The notes: generated from the sequence alone by a model not told the origin. A DNA stretch of 64,000 nt from Paragorgia papillata (GCA_035771165.1 JAWNZC010000344.1:332501-396500); one strand, 5' to 3'. Positions 10,053-19,053 are shown, counted from the stretch's first letter. Made by a program: numbers and translations.

Positions 10053-10418
10053 ATGGAAGCAAACCCAGAACAAAGCAAAAAAATTGAGGAGAAACAAACA
10101 ATTACAAAAACACCTCCTCCCCGTGTTAAAAACCCAAAAAGAGTTGCACAAGGAAAAAAACTGGCTGCAATAAGTAAGGAAGCAAAGCAAAGAAAAAAAG
10201 CTAAAATGGAAAAAGAAAAAATAGAAGAAGAAGATGAAAACCCACCAACAACATCTTTAGTGGCAACAACTGGGGCAATAGTTGGAACCTGTTGTACACT
10301 TCTATTAACTTATTTTGCATACAGCCAATGGAAAAAAGAAAAGAAAGAAGAACCCCCCAAAATTTCTTTAAAAAAATCAAAAGTTGTTCTTAAGGATCTT
10401 TCGCAATATGATCTTTAA
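10053..10418 (+). CDS. Lys-rich single-pass membrane protein
   Basis: This 121-residue protein has a highly basic N-terminal half (PRVKNPKRVAQGKKLAAISKE, then KEAKQRKKAK), one hydrophobic segment at residues about 68-90 and a basic tail. The NPKRVAQGKK-type stretch recurs in small membrane or core proteins of cnidarian Polinton-like elements, from memory. It could sit in an internal virion membrane with its basic arm contacting DNA. The start has the ATAATAAATG context. Confidence 0.65.
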   Translation: MEANPEQSKKIEEKQTITKTPPPRVKNPKRVAQGKKLAAISKEAKQRKKAKMEKEKIEEEDENPPTTSLVATTGAIVGTCCTLLLTYFAYSQWKKEKKEEPPKISLKKSKVVLKDLSQYDL

Positions 10419-10431
10419 ATGTTTTAAAAAA

Positions 10432-10462
10432 GAATTTCTTTCCATAATAGGAAAGGAATTCA
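10432..10462. terminator. Intergenic hairpin before the 77-aa gene
   Basis: GAATTTCTTTCC and GGAAAGGAATTC pair around ATAATA with one mismatch. It lies between a stop at 10418 and a start at 10467. Confidence 0.5.
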
Positions 10463-10466
10463 ATAA

Positions 10467-10700
10467 ATGATTGTTACCAACTATGCAACAGAATGTATTT
10501 TTGGAAGTAAAAACTGGTTCAATATTGGAAAACTTATTTTTTTAATTTCAAAGGGAAGCTATGAAGGGTACAGACTTTGGTTGTTGTATAGTAAATACGA
10601 TATTAAAAACTATAACGAAAACCATTGTTACCATCTATGGGCAGATTTTGATCTTTTGATGCCAGAAGATTTTGAAGAAGATTTTGAAGAAGAATTTTAA
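10467..10700 (+). CDS. Small acidic-tailed protein, unknown
   Basis: This 77-residue protein is rich in Trp and Tyr and ends in the acidic repeat EDFEEDFEEEF. I do not recognise it. It is preceded by AATAAATG, like its neighbours, and sits directly upstream of the major capsid candidate with 18 bp between. It could be a small virion or scaffold protein, with low certainty. Confidence 0.6.
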   Translation: MIVTNYATECIFGSKNWFNIGKLIFLISKGSYEGYRLWLLYSKYDIKNYNENHCYHLWADFDLLMPEDFEEDFEEEF

Positions 10701-10718
10701 AGTTTTTATATATAATAA

Positions 10719-11930
10719 ATGAATACCGAAAGAGAAGTCAAACTTATTCCCGGTTATAATAGATTACACCGAAGTGCAATAACTGGAGAACGATCTCGTA
10801 ATGTAATTACTTTTAATCCTAATTCCGCTAATGAAGGAGAAGTAGTTTACATACATATTCCAAAACTTAAACCTGGAACTGCTTTGGTTCCCGACAAGAT
10901 GTTTCTATTGTTCGACTTTAAGAACAAGAACACCAAGTCATGGTTTAACAATAACCTTGCGAAACAACTCCAAGAACGTTTGGAAGTTAGATTTGCAGGA
11001 GAAAAAGTTTACGACAACACAGGAGAAAGCCTTTTAGGAACATATAAGGACTTGTGGTTGGACAGTCATGAGAGAAGTAATATGATTGAAGATGGTATCG
11101 GAACAGAAAACCAACGAAAACTTATTTCAAAATCTGATGATGCCAATTCTGACACATATGCAGCAGTATACAAAACCAAACAGAGAATTCAGTTGGGCAA
11201 GATCTTAAAGGATCATGGTCTTTATGCGCCCCACAGCATGGCAAATGATTTACAATATATTATTTCATTGCCAAAAGCTACCAACATTATGAAGGCGCAA
11301 AGTAGTCAATCTGTGGCTGGTTACTCTTTGGAGAATATTGAACTTGAGTATGAGACTATTACAAACACTGCTCTAGTTCAGGAAATAGAATCTACTTACC
11401 AAGTTGGGCGATCTCTTTCCTTTGAACATGTAACTTTGATGAAAACTTCGCCATGGGCTGCCGCAACAACTTTAATCAACGAAACAATTAATTTACCAAG
11501 AAAGAGCATGAAAGCAGTTGTAATGTTATTTACAAAACCTACCAGAGCTGGATCTGAAGAATTTGTTTACCCAAACATTGAAAGAGTAAAAATTACTATT
11601 GAAGGAGTGCCAAACAGTATCTTTTCCCAAGGAATCCCCAAACGAAGGTTGTTTGAAGAAGCACAGAGATTGTTTAGAAAAACAAGCTATCCAACAATAA
11701 AAGCAGAAGAATTTTTTACAGAAGAAAAGTTTGCACTTGTTGTTGATCTTCGCTCGATTAATGACAACAATGTGTATGGAGATGGAACCAGGCTTCTAAC
11801 AACACAATCCGGAATAATGCTGGAAATCCAGAAACTGGCAACAGCAACTGATCTTAAATGCCATACATTCATTCTTTCAGATGGATTACTAAAAGTGCAA
11901 GCAGGAGAATTCCTAAGTGTAACCTATTAA
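10719..11930 (+). CDS. Candidate major capsid protein (double jelly-roll)
   Basis: This 403-residue protein lacks transmembrane segments or enzyme motifs and is rich in beta-type sequence throughout. It has the pattern of a protein family I recognise from cnidarian Polinton-like loci: an LVPDKM-type start of the first barrel, VRFAGEKVYDN, a YKDLW motif, and near the C-terminus FALVVDLRS and GTRLL. It is followed closely by the packaging ATPase and then the minor capsid gene, the usual capsid block of Polintons. It is shorter than many Polinton capsid proteins (about 500-650 residues). The assignment rests on family memory and gene order; fold prediction would settle it. The start is in TATATAATAAATG. 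Confidence 0.7.
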   Translation: MNTEREVKLIPGYNRLHRSAITGERSRNVITFNPNSANEGEVVYIHIPKLKPGTALVPDKMFLLFDFKNKNTKSWFNNNLAKQLQERLEVRFAGEKVYDNTGESLLGTYKDLWLDSHERSNMIEDGIGTENQRKLISKSDDANSDTYAAVYKTKQRIQLGKILKDHGLYAPHSMANDLQYIISLPKATNIMKAQSSQSVAGYSLENIELEYETITNTALVQEIESTYQVGRSLSFEHVTLMKTSPWAAATTLINETINLPRKSMKAVVMLFTKPTRAGSEEFVYPNIERVKITIEGVPNSIFSQGIPKRRLFEEAQRLFRKTSYPTIKAEEFFTEEKFALVVDLRSINDNNVYGDGTRLLTTQSGIMLEIQKLATATDLKCHTFILSDGLLKVQAGEFLSVTY

Positions 11931-11940
11931 GGGAGAATAA

Positions 11941-12558
11941 ATGGATACCCCAAAACCTTTTAATATGATCATTGTTGGAATGACAAGTTGTGGGAAAACA
12001 CATTACCTTCTTAAAATGCTGACAGAAAATTATAAAAAAAAATTTGAAAATATAATTTTAATTTGTCCAACCTTTGAGTGGAACAAAACATATCTTGAAT
12101 GGGAACACCTTAATGATCCAAGATTTTTTGTTATCCCTTGCGATCAAGATCAGTCAGAAGATTTTCTAAAATATGTGGTTGACTACTGTAAAGGAACTCC
12201 AAGTTTAATTATTTTGGATGATTGCGCTTCTGGACAAAGTGTAAAAAATAGAACCAGCGAATTGGTAAAACTTGGTTTTGGTGCCAGACATATGGATATT
12301 AGCACAATAGTTATTACCCAACAATTAACCAGCATTGCAAAACCATACAGAGAAAATATTTCCAAATTAGTTACATTTTATAACCCTAATCGCAAAGATA
12401 TGCAGGTTATTTTAGATGATTATTTGGATATACCAAAAGAAGAAGAAAAAAAAATTAAAGAAACATTAAAATCTCAAAAATATTCAAAATTAGAAATTAA
12501 TTTGGTTCATCCATACATTCATCAAATAATAAATGAGGAATCTAAGAATTTTACTTAA
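11941..12558 (+). CDS. FtsK/HerA-type genome-packaging ATPase
   Basis: This 205-residue protein has the P-loop GMTSCGKT (residues 13-20), Walker B SLIILDD (88-94) and a sensor-like IVITQQL motif (123-129). This is the compact A32-like packaging ATPase of Polintons, virophages and large DNA viruses, which drives DNA into preformed capsids. It starts 10 bp after the capsid gene in AGAATAAATG. Its last 26 bases overlap the start of the minor capsid gene in another frame, which implies linked expression. Confidence 0.9.
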   Translation: MDTPKPFNMIIVGMTSCGKTHYLLKMLTENYKKKFENIILICPTFEWNKTYLEWEHLNDPRFFVIPCDQDQSEDFLKYVVDYCKGTPSLIILDDCASGQSVKNRTSELVKLGFGARHMDISTIVITQQLTSIAKPYRENISKLVTFYNPNRKDMQVILDDYLDIPKEEEKKIKETLKSQKYSKLEINLVHPYIHQIINEESKNFT

Positions 12559-13177
12559 AAATGGGGAAACAACAGTTAAATTTGAAGATCCATTAGTCAT
12601 TGAAGACACCAAATTAATGGTCAAGGATGCAACTGTTTTTTGGAATTTTAACAATCTAACAAGCCCAACATTCGTTATGCATGGAACTAAAAAAATTAGT
12701 TTTTACAATGGCTATTGGACTGCTGGAATGATTATGGGTAGGTTTAAAGAAAATTTAATTAAATCTGAATTACTTCCATATAGCTGTAAAATTAAAATCT
12801 CACCAACAGAAAATCTTTCCCTGCTTAAACTTGGCCCTTTGCTGGGATATCCAGAAACAACAACCATTAAAAAAGGAGCAAGTATGATAAGTCCAGACCC
12901 AGTAAACATTAACCTGGGAATGAAATATATTTGCATTTCCTGCGAAATGATTGATGGAACAAAAACCTCATTTTCTGGAAAACGGGATCGAACTGCCACC
13001 ATACTACCAATTACAACAAAACAAATACTAAAGGGATCTGTAGAAAGGTTTGCTAACATTAATTCTGAAGCCATGTTAGACAATGGTATTTACAATGAAC
13101 TTAAATTTAAAATTGACCACAATATTGGAGATGTTCTTCTTGAAATTTTTATATGCCCCCAAAATTACAAAACATAA
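12533..13177 (+). CDS. Minor capsid / penton protein candidate
   Basis: This 214-residue protein is beta-rich, without membrane segments. Features include NINLGMKYICISCEMID and, near the end, NGIYNELKFKI, resembling the Polinton minor capsid (single jelly-roll penton) family. Position directly after the ATPase is the usual Polinton order. The start ATG (AATAATAAATG) is inside the 3' end of the ATPase gene. It may be the site where the MSY-type fibre peptides dock, which is inference. Confidence 0.7.
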   Translation: MRNLRILLKNGETTVKFEDPLVIEDTKLMVKDATVFWNFNNLTSPTFVMHGTKKISFYNGYWTAGMIMGRFKENLIKSELLPYSCKIKISPTENLSLLKLGPLLGYPETTTIKKGASMISPDPVNINLGMKYICISCEMIDGTKTSFSGKRDRTATILPITTKQILKGSVERFANINSEAMLDNGIYNELKFKIDHNIGDVLLEIFICPQNYKT

Positions 13178-13188
13178 ACAAACCAAAG

Positions 13189-13219
13189 AATTTTCTATCC
13201 TTTTTTGGATAGAAATTTT
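13189..13219. terminator. Intergenic hairpin after the penton gene
   Basis: AATTTTCTATCC and GGATAGAAATTTTT pair around TTTTTT. It lies between the stop at 13177 and the start at 13235. Confidence 0.55.
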
Positions 13220-13234
13220 TTTTAATTATAATAA

Positions 13235-13468
13235 ATGGATAAGAAAGATGTTTTAAACGATTTGTACGAAGCAGCATTAATTACGGGAAGTGCTGTTGCT
13301 GTAAGTATGGTTTTCAAAAAGTTAACAGGACAATCCCTAGCAGCGCCAGCAAGTTTAAAAGAAACTGCCAAACTTGGAGTGGCTGTGGCTGTTGGATTAT
13401 TTTCAGTTAAAATGGCACAGGAAAAAGGGTATATCCCCAAAAATGTTAATACTGAAAAAGTAGTTTAG
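13235..13468 (+). CDS. Small two-pass membrane protein
   Basis: This 77-residue protein has two hydrophobic segments (residues about 13-30 and 45-62) and a short basic loop between them. It begins MDKKDVLNDLYEA. Proteins of this size and layout accompany capsid genes in cnidarian Polintons and suggest an internal membrane. Function unknown. The start is in TTATAATAAATG. Confidence 0.65.
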   Translation: MDKKDVLNDLYEAALITGSAVAVSMVFKKLTGQSLAAPASLKETAKLGVAVAVGLFSVKMAQEKGYIPKNVNTEKVV

Positions 13469-13489
13469 GATAAAAATAAAAAATAATTA

Positions 13490-13513
13490 TCATATCCTTT
13501 TTTTGGATATGAT
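13490..13513. terminator. Hairpin directly before the 132-aa gene
   Basis: TCATATCC and GGATATGA pair around a run of T. The right arm ends 2 bp before the next ATG, so if transcribed the fold would be in the 5' leader. Confidence 0.55.
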
Positions 13514-13515
13514 AA

Positions 13516-13914
13516 ATGGCATCAATGGTAGTAGGAGGATTGTTTAATGCAGTTGCCTTTGCTGGTGCTGGTTATTTGTTTCAATCTTTTAATAAAAGTG
13601 GTTTTGCAGAAGAAGCAAAAAGACATAACTTGGCAATGGAGGACCTCCAAAAAGCAAAGGAAAGTTTTTTTGAAAATGAAATTAAAAGGAAGGACAAACA
13701 AAGAGAGCTCCAGGAAGAAATTAGCAGAGCGAACTATAGCATGCAAGACACTTCAAAGGCTTTCCAAGAACTTCATGAAATTTTACACTTCGTTCCAGTT
13801 GAACCTAAACTTGAAGATTTTTACCAACCAAGCGAAGAAATGGAGAAATACCAAATTATTGCTGTAACACTTTCAGGTACAGGAGCTGGTTGGTTATTAT
13901 CTAGATTTGTATAG
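13516..13914 (+). CDS. Membrane protein with central coiled coil
   Basis: This 132-residue protein has a Gly/Ala-rich hydrophobic N-terminus (residues 1-22), a charged helical middle (about 28-90, EEAKRHNLAMEDLQKAKE and following), the segment PKLEDFYQPSEEM, and a hydrophobic C-terminus (about 114-132). I recognise the general type from other cnidarian Polinton-like elements, but no function is known. It is the last plus-strand gene before the two minus-strand genes. Confidence 0.65.
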   Translation: MASMVVGGLFNAVAFAGAGYLFQSFNKSGFAEEAKRHNLAMEDLQKAKESFFENEIKRKDKQRELQEEISRANYSMQDTSKAFQELHEILHFVPVEPKLEDFYQPSEEMEKYQIIAVTLSGTGAGWLLSRFV

Positions 13915-13990
13915 TAATAAATAGGGTTTTGTTTTTCATTTTGTTGTGTTTCTATTTTTTAACTCTACCATTCCCTTCTCTTTTTTAAAT

Positions 13991-14019
13991 AATTTCTATT
14001 CTTGTGCTGAATAGAAATT
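13991..14019. terminator. Hairpin between convergent genes
   Basis: AATTTCTATT and AATAGAAATT pair around CTTGTGCTG. It lies between the convergent ends of the 132-aa gene (13914) and the minus-strand gene (14036), so it could serve both 3' ends. Confidence 0.55.
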
Positions 14020-14035
14020 AACATTTTTTTATAAT

Positions 14036-14863
14036 TTAATATTCGCAATCTGAAATGCACTCATAATCTGAAACATAATCTTCTTTTGGATCTTCTTCTG
14101 AATTTTCTGAACCATAATCTGAATCTTCTGGTTCTTCTTCTGAATCTTCTGGTTCTTCTTCTGAATCACTGAAAAAACTGCTTTTCTCTTCTCTTTTTAA
14201 AATATTTAACAAATTTTTAAATTCAACAAATTTTTTGTCTGTTTCTTTTTGTTCTGCTTCTTCTTTTGTTTCTGCCTTTGCTTCTGTTACAGCTTTTACT
14301 ACTGCTTCTTCAGTCAAGTCCAAAGCATTTTTAACACTAAGGCAAGACCCATACATTTTTAAACTTGTTTTGTATGGAATGTAAGCATTGTCATATGGAG
14401 AATAGTTTAAAATGTATTCTATTTTTTTAAACCATTTTGTTTGTTCTTTTAAAGTTGGTTCTGTCATTTTTTTCAAAAGATCTTCTCTTTGGCAAATTCC
14501 AAGAATAATGAACAAAATATTTTTTACTGTTGGATATGGGCATAAAACAAGCCCATTTTCTTTAATACTTTTAAAAGATTCATCGAAAAACTTCATAATT
14601 TTTAAACCAACAACTTTTTTTTCTTCTGGAAACATTTTTTGAAAAAGGTTTGTATAATTTCTTACATGTACAGAATGTTTTTTACCCTTAGTATTGCAAA
14701 AATAGGTTAAAACAACATCTTTGGTTACTAAGCCACATTTGGGGCAAAATTCAAACCCTTGATCTGTTTCAAGTCTTGCTTTACAGCAATTACTTAAACT
14801 TTTGTTTGTTCTTTCCATTTTTAACAAACTTTCTGGATAATTAATATTATATTTTGAATCCAT
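14036..14863 (-). CDS. Zinc-ribbon protein, TFIIB/VLTF3-like N-terminus
   Basis: This 275-residue protein begins with a zinc-ribbon-like pattern, C26-C27..FCPKCG (C40, C43), as at the start of TFIIB or of the late transcription factor VLTF3 of large DNA viruses. A helical middle follows (about 70-160). The C-terminal third is very acidic, with DSEEEPEDSEEEPED-type repeats. A role as an element-encoded transcription factor is attractive because promoters here look poxvirus-like (TAAATG at many starts), but it is inference. Only one C-x2-C is textbook; the first pair is adjacent cysteines, which is odd. It starts in TATAATAAAGGGATG on the minus strand and lies just downstream of the other minus gene. 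Confidence 0.6.
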   Translation of the reverse strand: MDSKYNINYPESLLKMERTNKSLSNCCKARLETDQGFEFCPKCGLVTKDVVLTYFCNTKGKKHSVHVRNYTNLFQKMFPEEKKVVGLKIMKFFDESFKSIKENGLVLCPYPTVKNILFIILGICQREDLLKKMTEPTLKEQTKWFKKIEYILNYSPYDNAYIPYKTSLKMYGSCLSVKNALDLTEEAVVKAVTEAKAETKEEAEQKETDKKFVEFKNLLNILKREEKSSFFSDSEEEPEDSEEEPEDSDYGSENSEEDPKEDYVSDYECISDCEY

Positions 14864-14871
14864 CCCTTTTA

Positions 14872-16230
14872 TTATAGTAATTTAAAAAGCATATATACTA
14901 TTGTTATTGAAGCTCCAAACACTTCTGGTAATCTGTTATCTTTTTTTGTTACTCCTTCAGGTGTATAATCCCCTTTTTTATAATGTTCTCTCACTTCGTT
15001 CGCCTTCGCTACCGCTTCGCTTGCCTCAACTGGAACTGGTTTGGATTTTGTACTACTAACATCTGTGGAAATGGTGTCAATGTTTAAATGTTTGTTTAAT
15101 CCAATAGCCATTTTGTTTGTAGCCATGGTAAGAACATTGTTAAATCCAACCACTGGTTTAATTAAAATTTTAAGGTCGCTAGGAATTAAAATTAAGCCAG
15201 GACTCACCGCAAAATTTAAAATAATATTAGTAGCCTTAATGGCTCTTCTCATGTTTGAAATTGAAACAGTGACATCATCTTGGACAATGGTGTCTTTCAT
15301 TAATTTCTTAAAAACTTCTTGTGTTTGTAAACTTTTGGCTCCTTGTCCAACAATTACCCATCTTGTTTTTGCTTGTGCCCCCAAAATACAGTAAACAAAT
15401 GATTCTAAGGATTGTTGGAATAACTTTTGTCCTAATAGGGTTAAACCATTGCTATTTTTTGGAACAAACCGTTTAAAATCATCGGGATGCCTTCCGGATG
15501 TGGATACCAATTCTTCGTAAGTATTAATTTTACCATAACTTTTTTGGGTTAAATGTACATATCTGACCTCATACCCAAGGTCTTTCATATCCTGTGTAAA
15601 ATCCTCTGCACTTTGTGTTGAATTACTTATTTTTGATTTCCAAACATCATTTGGATTGTGTTGTAAAATTTTAATGATATCATTTGTAAGATATCTTTTA
15701 AGTTTGTTTGGATGCTTTAAAAATCTTCTTACTTGAAAAACATAATGGTAATGGACAATACTGGTTAAAAAGGAAGATCTAAACCTTTCAAAACCATTTT
15801 TAAAATGGTTGTTAGAAATCCCACACAAATAACTTGCAACATAACTGGCAGCAATGGCAGTAAAATATGGGATAGTAAGAAAATCATTTAAATCTGGATT
15901 TCTTGGTTTTACAGGTTCTTTGAATTCTAAATCTATTGGATCCAAGTCCAAGACAAAGCTTTCCTTTTCTGAGATAAAAATTATTAATTTGTCAAAGTTG
16001 ACTGAACATTTTGGTTGTTTTGAAAAACCCTGAACAGTTCCATGAATCCCCCATTCTCTTGGCCAGTATAGGTATTGTGTGTAATTTTTGTTTCTTTTAA
16101 ACTCATTACTTTTAATATTCAATAAAAATTCGCCTCTTTTAAAGTAAACCTTATTCTCACTTTGTTTAAATTTAAACCTACTTAAATCTGCATTTGGATA
16201 TTCATTTAAAAAATCTTTTCTTAAATTCAT
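14872..16230 (-). CDS. Large conserved-looking protein with C-terminal membrane anchor, unknown
   Basis: This 452-residue protein has no recognised domain. It has a basic N-terminal region, a helical middle with aromatic residues, and a hydrophobic final segment (about 430-452, EVFGASITIVYMLFKLL) that could anchor it. It is transcribed away from the integrase, with only 18 bp between the two start codons. It ends 8 bp before the start of the zinc-ribbon gene on the same strand. Because it is long and intact it is probably essential to the element, perhaps as a minor virion protein or terminal protein. Neither can be shown from the sequence. Confidence 0.6.
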   Translation of the reverse strand: MNLRKDFLNEYPNADLSRFKFKQSENKVYFKRGEFLLNIKSNEFKRNKNYTQYLYWPREWGIHGTVQGFSKQPKCSVNFDKLIIFISEKESFVLDLDPIDLEFKEPVKPRNPDLNDFLTIPYFTAIAASYVASYLCGISNNHFKNGFERFRSSFLTSIVHYHYVFQVRRFLKHPNKLKRYLTNDIIKILQHNPNDVWKSKISNSTQSAEDFTQDMKDLGYEVRYVHLTQKSYGKINTYEELVSTSGRHPDDFKRFVPKNSNGLTLLGQKLFQQSLESFVYCILGAQAKTRWVIVGQGAKSLQTQEVFKKLMKDTIVQDDVTVSISNMRRAIKATNIILNFAVSPGLILIPSDLKILIKPVVGFNNVLTMATNKMAIGLNKHLNIDTISTDVSSTKSKPVPVEASEAVAKANEVREHYKKGDYTPEGVTKKDNRLPEVFGASITIVYMLFKLL

Positions 16231-16248
16231 AATTTATTTAAATAAAAA
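16231..16248. promoter_or_regulatory. 18-bp divergent promoter between integrase and 452-aa genes
   Basis: Two start codons face away from each other with only AATTTATTTAAATAAAAA between them. The core TTTATTTAAATAAA is palindromic. Both transcripts must therefore start almost at, or inside, the coding sequence, or come from initiators within the neighbouring gene. Confidence 0.55.
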
Positions 16249-17211
16249 ATGGATAAACTTTTACTTGATCTTGAATTACGAGATATTTATTACAATCCTG
16301 TAACAGGCTACCAATCCATGGAAAAGCTTTACAAAGAAGCATTGGAACAAAATGTTGAAGGTGTAACTAGAAAGTTGGTTAAAGAATGGTTACATAGCCA
16401 AAAAGTTTTTACATTACATAAACCCATTAGAAAACCAAGAAAATTTCAAAAAACATTTGTAAAAAATTTAGCAGATCAACTCCAAATGGACTTGGTAGAT
16501 ATGGCAAAATTTGGTTCTGAAAATAACGATCAAAAGTGGATATTGACTGGAATAGAAATCTTAAGCAGATTTGGATTCGCAGTTCCAGTCCATAGAAAGA
16601 ACACCGCAAGTATGGTTGCTGGAGTAACAAAAATATTAACAGAATTTAAAGAAAGATTCGGTAAATATCCAGAAACAGTACAATTTGATGAAGGAAAAGA
16701 ATTTTATAATGTGGGGGTAAAAACCCTTTTAAAATCTTTTGGCATCCACTATTTTTCAGCCAGATCCCAACGTAAGGCTGCCGTTGTGGAAAGATTTAAC
16801 CGAACATTAAAAACCAGAATGTGGAAATATTTTACATTTAAGGGGGATAAAAAGTGGTTAGGTGTTCTTGATAAATTTACAGCAAGTTATAACAATACAA
16901 AACATAGAACAATCAAAATGAAACCAAAGGATGTTAATAATGACAACCAGTCAAAAGTATTTTTTACATTGTATGGAATTCCCCCACTTGAAGCAAGTGT
17001 AAAACCAAAATTTAAAGTTGGAGACAATGTAAGAATAGAAAAGTATAGAAAAAACTTTTCCAAAGGATATGATCCAAATTTTACTGATGAAATTTTTACA
17101 ATATCAGCTGTATTTCGCGGAGATCCTGTTATGTATAGAATTCGGGACTCTGATGAGGACATTTTAGGTAAATTTTATGGTGAGGAGTTGGTTTTGGTTT
17201 TGAAAACATAA
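16249..17211 (+). CDS. Retroviral-type integrase (DDE, Polinton INT)
   Basis: This 320-residue protein has the rve catalytic core: LQMDLVDM (D81 or D84), VQFDEGKEF (D147) and AAVVERFNRT (E181), a D,D-33-E spacing. NTKHRTIKMKP follows, then a C-terminal SH3/chromo-like region (about 245-320; FKVGDNVRIEK). A classic HHCC zinc-binding domain is not obvious at the N-terminus. It inserts the linear element and gives the 6-bp duplication seen here. It is intact. Its stop is 4 bp before the next start. Confidence 0.92.
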   Translation: MDKLLLDLELRDIYYNPVTGYQSMEKLYKEALEQNVEGVTRKLVKEWLHSQKVFTLHKPIRKPRKFQKTFVKNLADQLQMDLVDMAKFGSENNDQKWILTGIEILSRFGFAVPVHRKNTASMVAGVTKILTEFKERFGKYPETVQFDEGKEFYNVGVKTLLKSFGIHYFSARSQRKAAVVERFNRTLKTRMWKYFTFKGDKKWLGVLDKFTASYNNTKHRTIKMKPKDVNNDNQSKVFFTLYGIPPLEASVKPKFKVGDNVRIEKYRKNFSKGYDPNFTDEIFTISAVFRGDPVMYRIRDSDEDILGKFYGEELVLVLKT

Positions 17212-17215
17212 ATAA

Positions 17216-18490
17216 ATGGATGAATTTAATATGAAGGATTTAAATCCAGATGAAACCATTGAACAACTCCAAGAACGTCTGGAGGAAGAAGGGGTGCAAG
17301 AAACATCTTTTATGGATGCTGAGGATTATGATCTTGCTGATATTAATAACAGAATTAAAATTGTAAGAGAAAGAAAAGATGTTGGTCTCATAGATGATAA
17401 AACCGCAGAAAAAGCCGTAGATGAATTAGTAAAAAAGAGGGTAGGACTACTAAAAAGGAAGGAAACAGCAAAGAAGAAAAATTTTTTCAGAAATAGATTA
17501 GGGCAAAAAGTAAGTAAAAGTGATGGAAAGAAAAAAAAGGGGGATAAAACTGAAAATGCAAGTGCAAGACTAATAGAAAACAGTGTACTGGATTACGATG
17601 ATAATGGAGTAGAAACTGGGATTACCTTTGAAGGAACAAAAGTTATTGTTAGAGATGGGGATAGCGACAGCTTCATTTTAAATCCAGATGAAAAATTTAA
17701 GGAAGAAGCTAAAGAATTTAATGGACTAATTTTAAGGGCAAAAGAAGAACGATCAAAAACAGGGAATGGGCATATTGAAAAGACCATTGATTTTTTACCA
17801 GAAGACACCGACGCCATTCGCGAGGATGTTGCTGACCAATTAGAGGATAGAGTAACAATAGAACTGGACATTATTGAAAACGAAAATGAAGAATATATTG
17901 GGGATACCCCAGTTCGAAACATTGCAGGAGTTTTAGCTTCAAATGACTTGGGTGCTGTTGAAATTAACCAAAAGTTTTGGGAGGACAGAACAGCGGAAGA
18001 AAACGATCCAATAAAAAAAATGAGTTTTAAAAATGTTGCAGATGTGTGTGCTTTAAAAGCTGACCAACTTAGACTAGAACGAAACATACCACCACAAAAT
18101 GAAGAAACTGACGAAATGATCCAAAATAATGATCTAACTAGATTTGAAAAATTTAAAGAATGGGCAAAACAAAACATGGGTGTTTCTGCTGCTATTGCCA
18201 TTTCCATTGCTGGGATAATAACAACTGTGGTACTAGCTGGAAGAAAAGGAGTTGCAACAGCTGCAAAGGCAACAGGAGCATTAGGAAAAGCAGTTGCAAA
18301 GTTGGGGAAAGCTGTATTGCCTATATTGGTTCCGCTAATAAACTTACTTGTGGTAGCATTGTCGTGGGGAGCAAAAGGACTTACCTGGCTTGCAAAAAAT
18401 TTGTGGGTTCTCGCAATAGGTTTAACATATATTGTTTACGAAAAATACAAAGAATACAAAAAGAAAAAAGAAAACAAAACACTATTATAA
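17216..18490 (+). CDS. Large acidic protein with C-terminal hydrophobic domain
   Basis: This 424-residue protein is charged and mostly helical for about 310 residues, then has RFEKFKEWAKQNMGVSAAIA, a hydrophobic helix (about 323-342), a glycine/alanine/lysine amphipathic stretch and one or two further hydrophobic segments (about 363-412), and a basic tail. I recognise the C-terminal type as recurrent in cnidarian Polinton-like elements. A membrane-associated virion or membrane-remodelling role fits but is unproven. Its stop codon touches the start of the next gene (TAAATG). Confidence 0.65.
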   Translation: MDEFNMKDLNPDETIEQLQERLEEEGVQETSFMDAEDYDLADINNRIKIVRERKDVGLIDDKTAEKAVDELVKKRVGLLKRKETAKKKNFFRNRLGQKVSKSDGKKKKGDKTENASARLIENSVLDYDDNGVETGITFEGTKVIVRDGDSDSFILNPDEKFKEEAKEFNGLILRAKEERSKTGNGHIEKTIDFLPEDTDAIREDVADQLEDRVTIELDIIENENEEYIGDTPVRNIAGVLASNDLGAVEINQKFWEDRTAEENDPIKKMSFKNVADVCALKADQLRLERNIPPQNEETDEMIQNNDLTRFEKFKEWAKQNMGVSAAIAISIAGIITTVVLAGRKGVATAAKATGALGKAVAKLGKAVLPILVPLINLLVVALSWGAKGLTWLAKNLWVLAIGLTYIVYEKYKEYKKKKENKTLL

Positions 18491-18994
18491 ATGAATACCG
18501 AATACGCAACAATGAATGAAGAAAAAAATGAAGAACCGCAAGATTTAAATCTTAGGGAAGACCTAATCCGGCTATCCTTTGCAAAGGAGATCAAACATTC
18601 GGAAGCATATTTAAAAAAAGCTTCAATGATCCAACTTGAAAAAATTAAGCTTAACTATGAAAGAACACAACTTGACAAAACAACCTCTCTGTTAACTGAA
18701 ACACTTGTAACCAAATTTTCAGAACTAATGGAACAGTTGGACTTAATACAAAATGATGAAAAACTGGATGCAGAACTATCGTCAAACAAATTATTTTGCG
18801 ATGATGTTAAATCCTTGGTTAAAAAAATTTCGCCATATATTCCAATGATTGGTTTGCTAACTGGTGGTATCATAGTTGCCAAACATGTTTGGGATAAGAA
18901 ACCAAGTCCAAATAAAAATGGTACAGTACAAAATAATGAAAATCCTAATGAAAATGGCAGTGGTGTCAGTGCTGTTGATCCCAATAACAGTTGA
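18491..18994 (+). CDS. Coiled-coil protein with one membrane segment
   Basis: This 167-residue protein has a charged helical region at residues about 20-110 and one hydrophobic segment (about 114-132, SPYIPMIGLLTGGIIVAKHV). It ends in an Asn/Gly-rich tail. It begins immediately after the stop of the 424-aa gene, so the two may be expressed together. Family not recognised. Confidence 0.6.
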   Translation: MNTEYATMNEEKNEEPQDLNLREDLIRLSFAKEIKHSEAYLKKASMIQLEKIKLNYERTQLDKTTSLLTETLVTKFSELMEQLDLIQNDEKLDAELSSNKLFCDDVKSLVKKISPYIPMIGLLTGGIIVAKHVWDKKPSPNKNGTVQNNENPNENGSGVSAVDPNNS

Positions 18995-19016
18995 GTTAAT
19001 ATTACTTAAATTTTTG

Positions 19017-19044
19017 TTTTCCTAATCTTTGTTGGTTAGGAAAA
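19017..19044. terminator. Hairpin before the myristoylated-protein gene
   Basis: TTTTCCTAA and TTAGGAAAA pair around TCTTTGTTGG. It lies between the stop at 18994 and the start at 19054. Confidence 0.55.
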
Positions 19045-19053
19045 ATAAAACAA

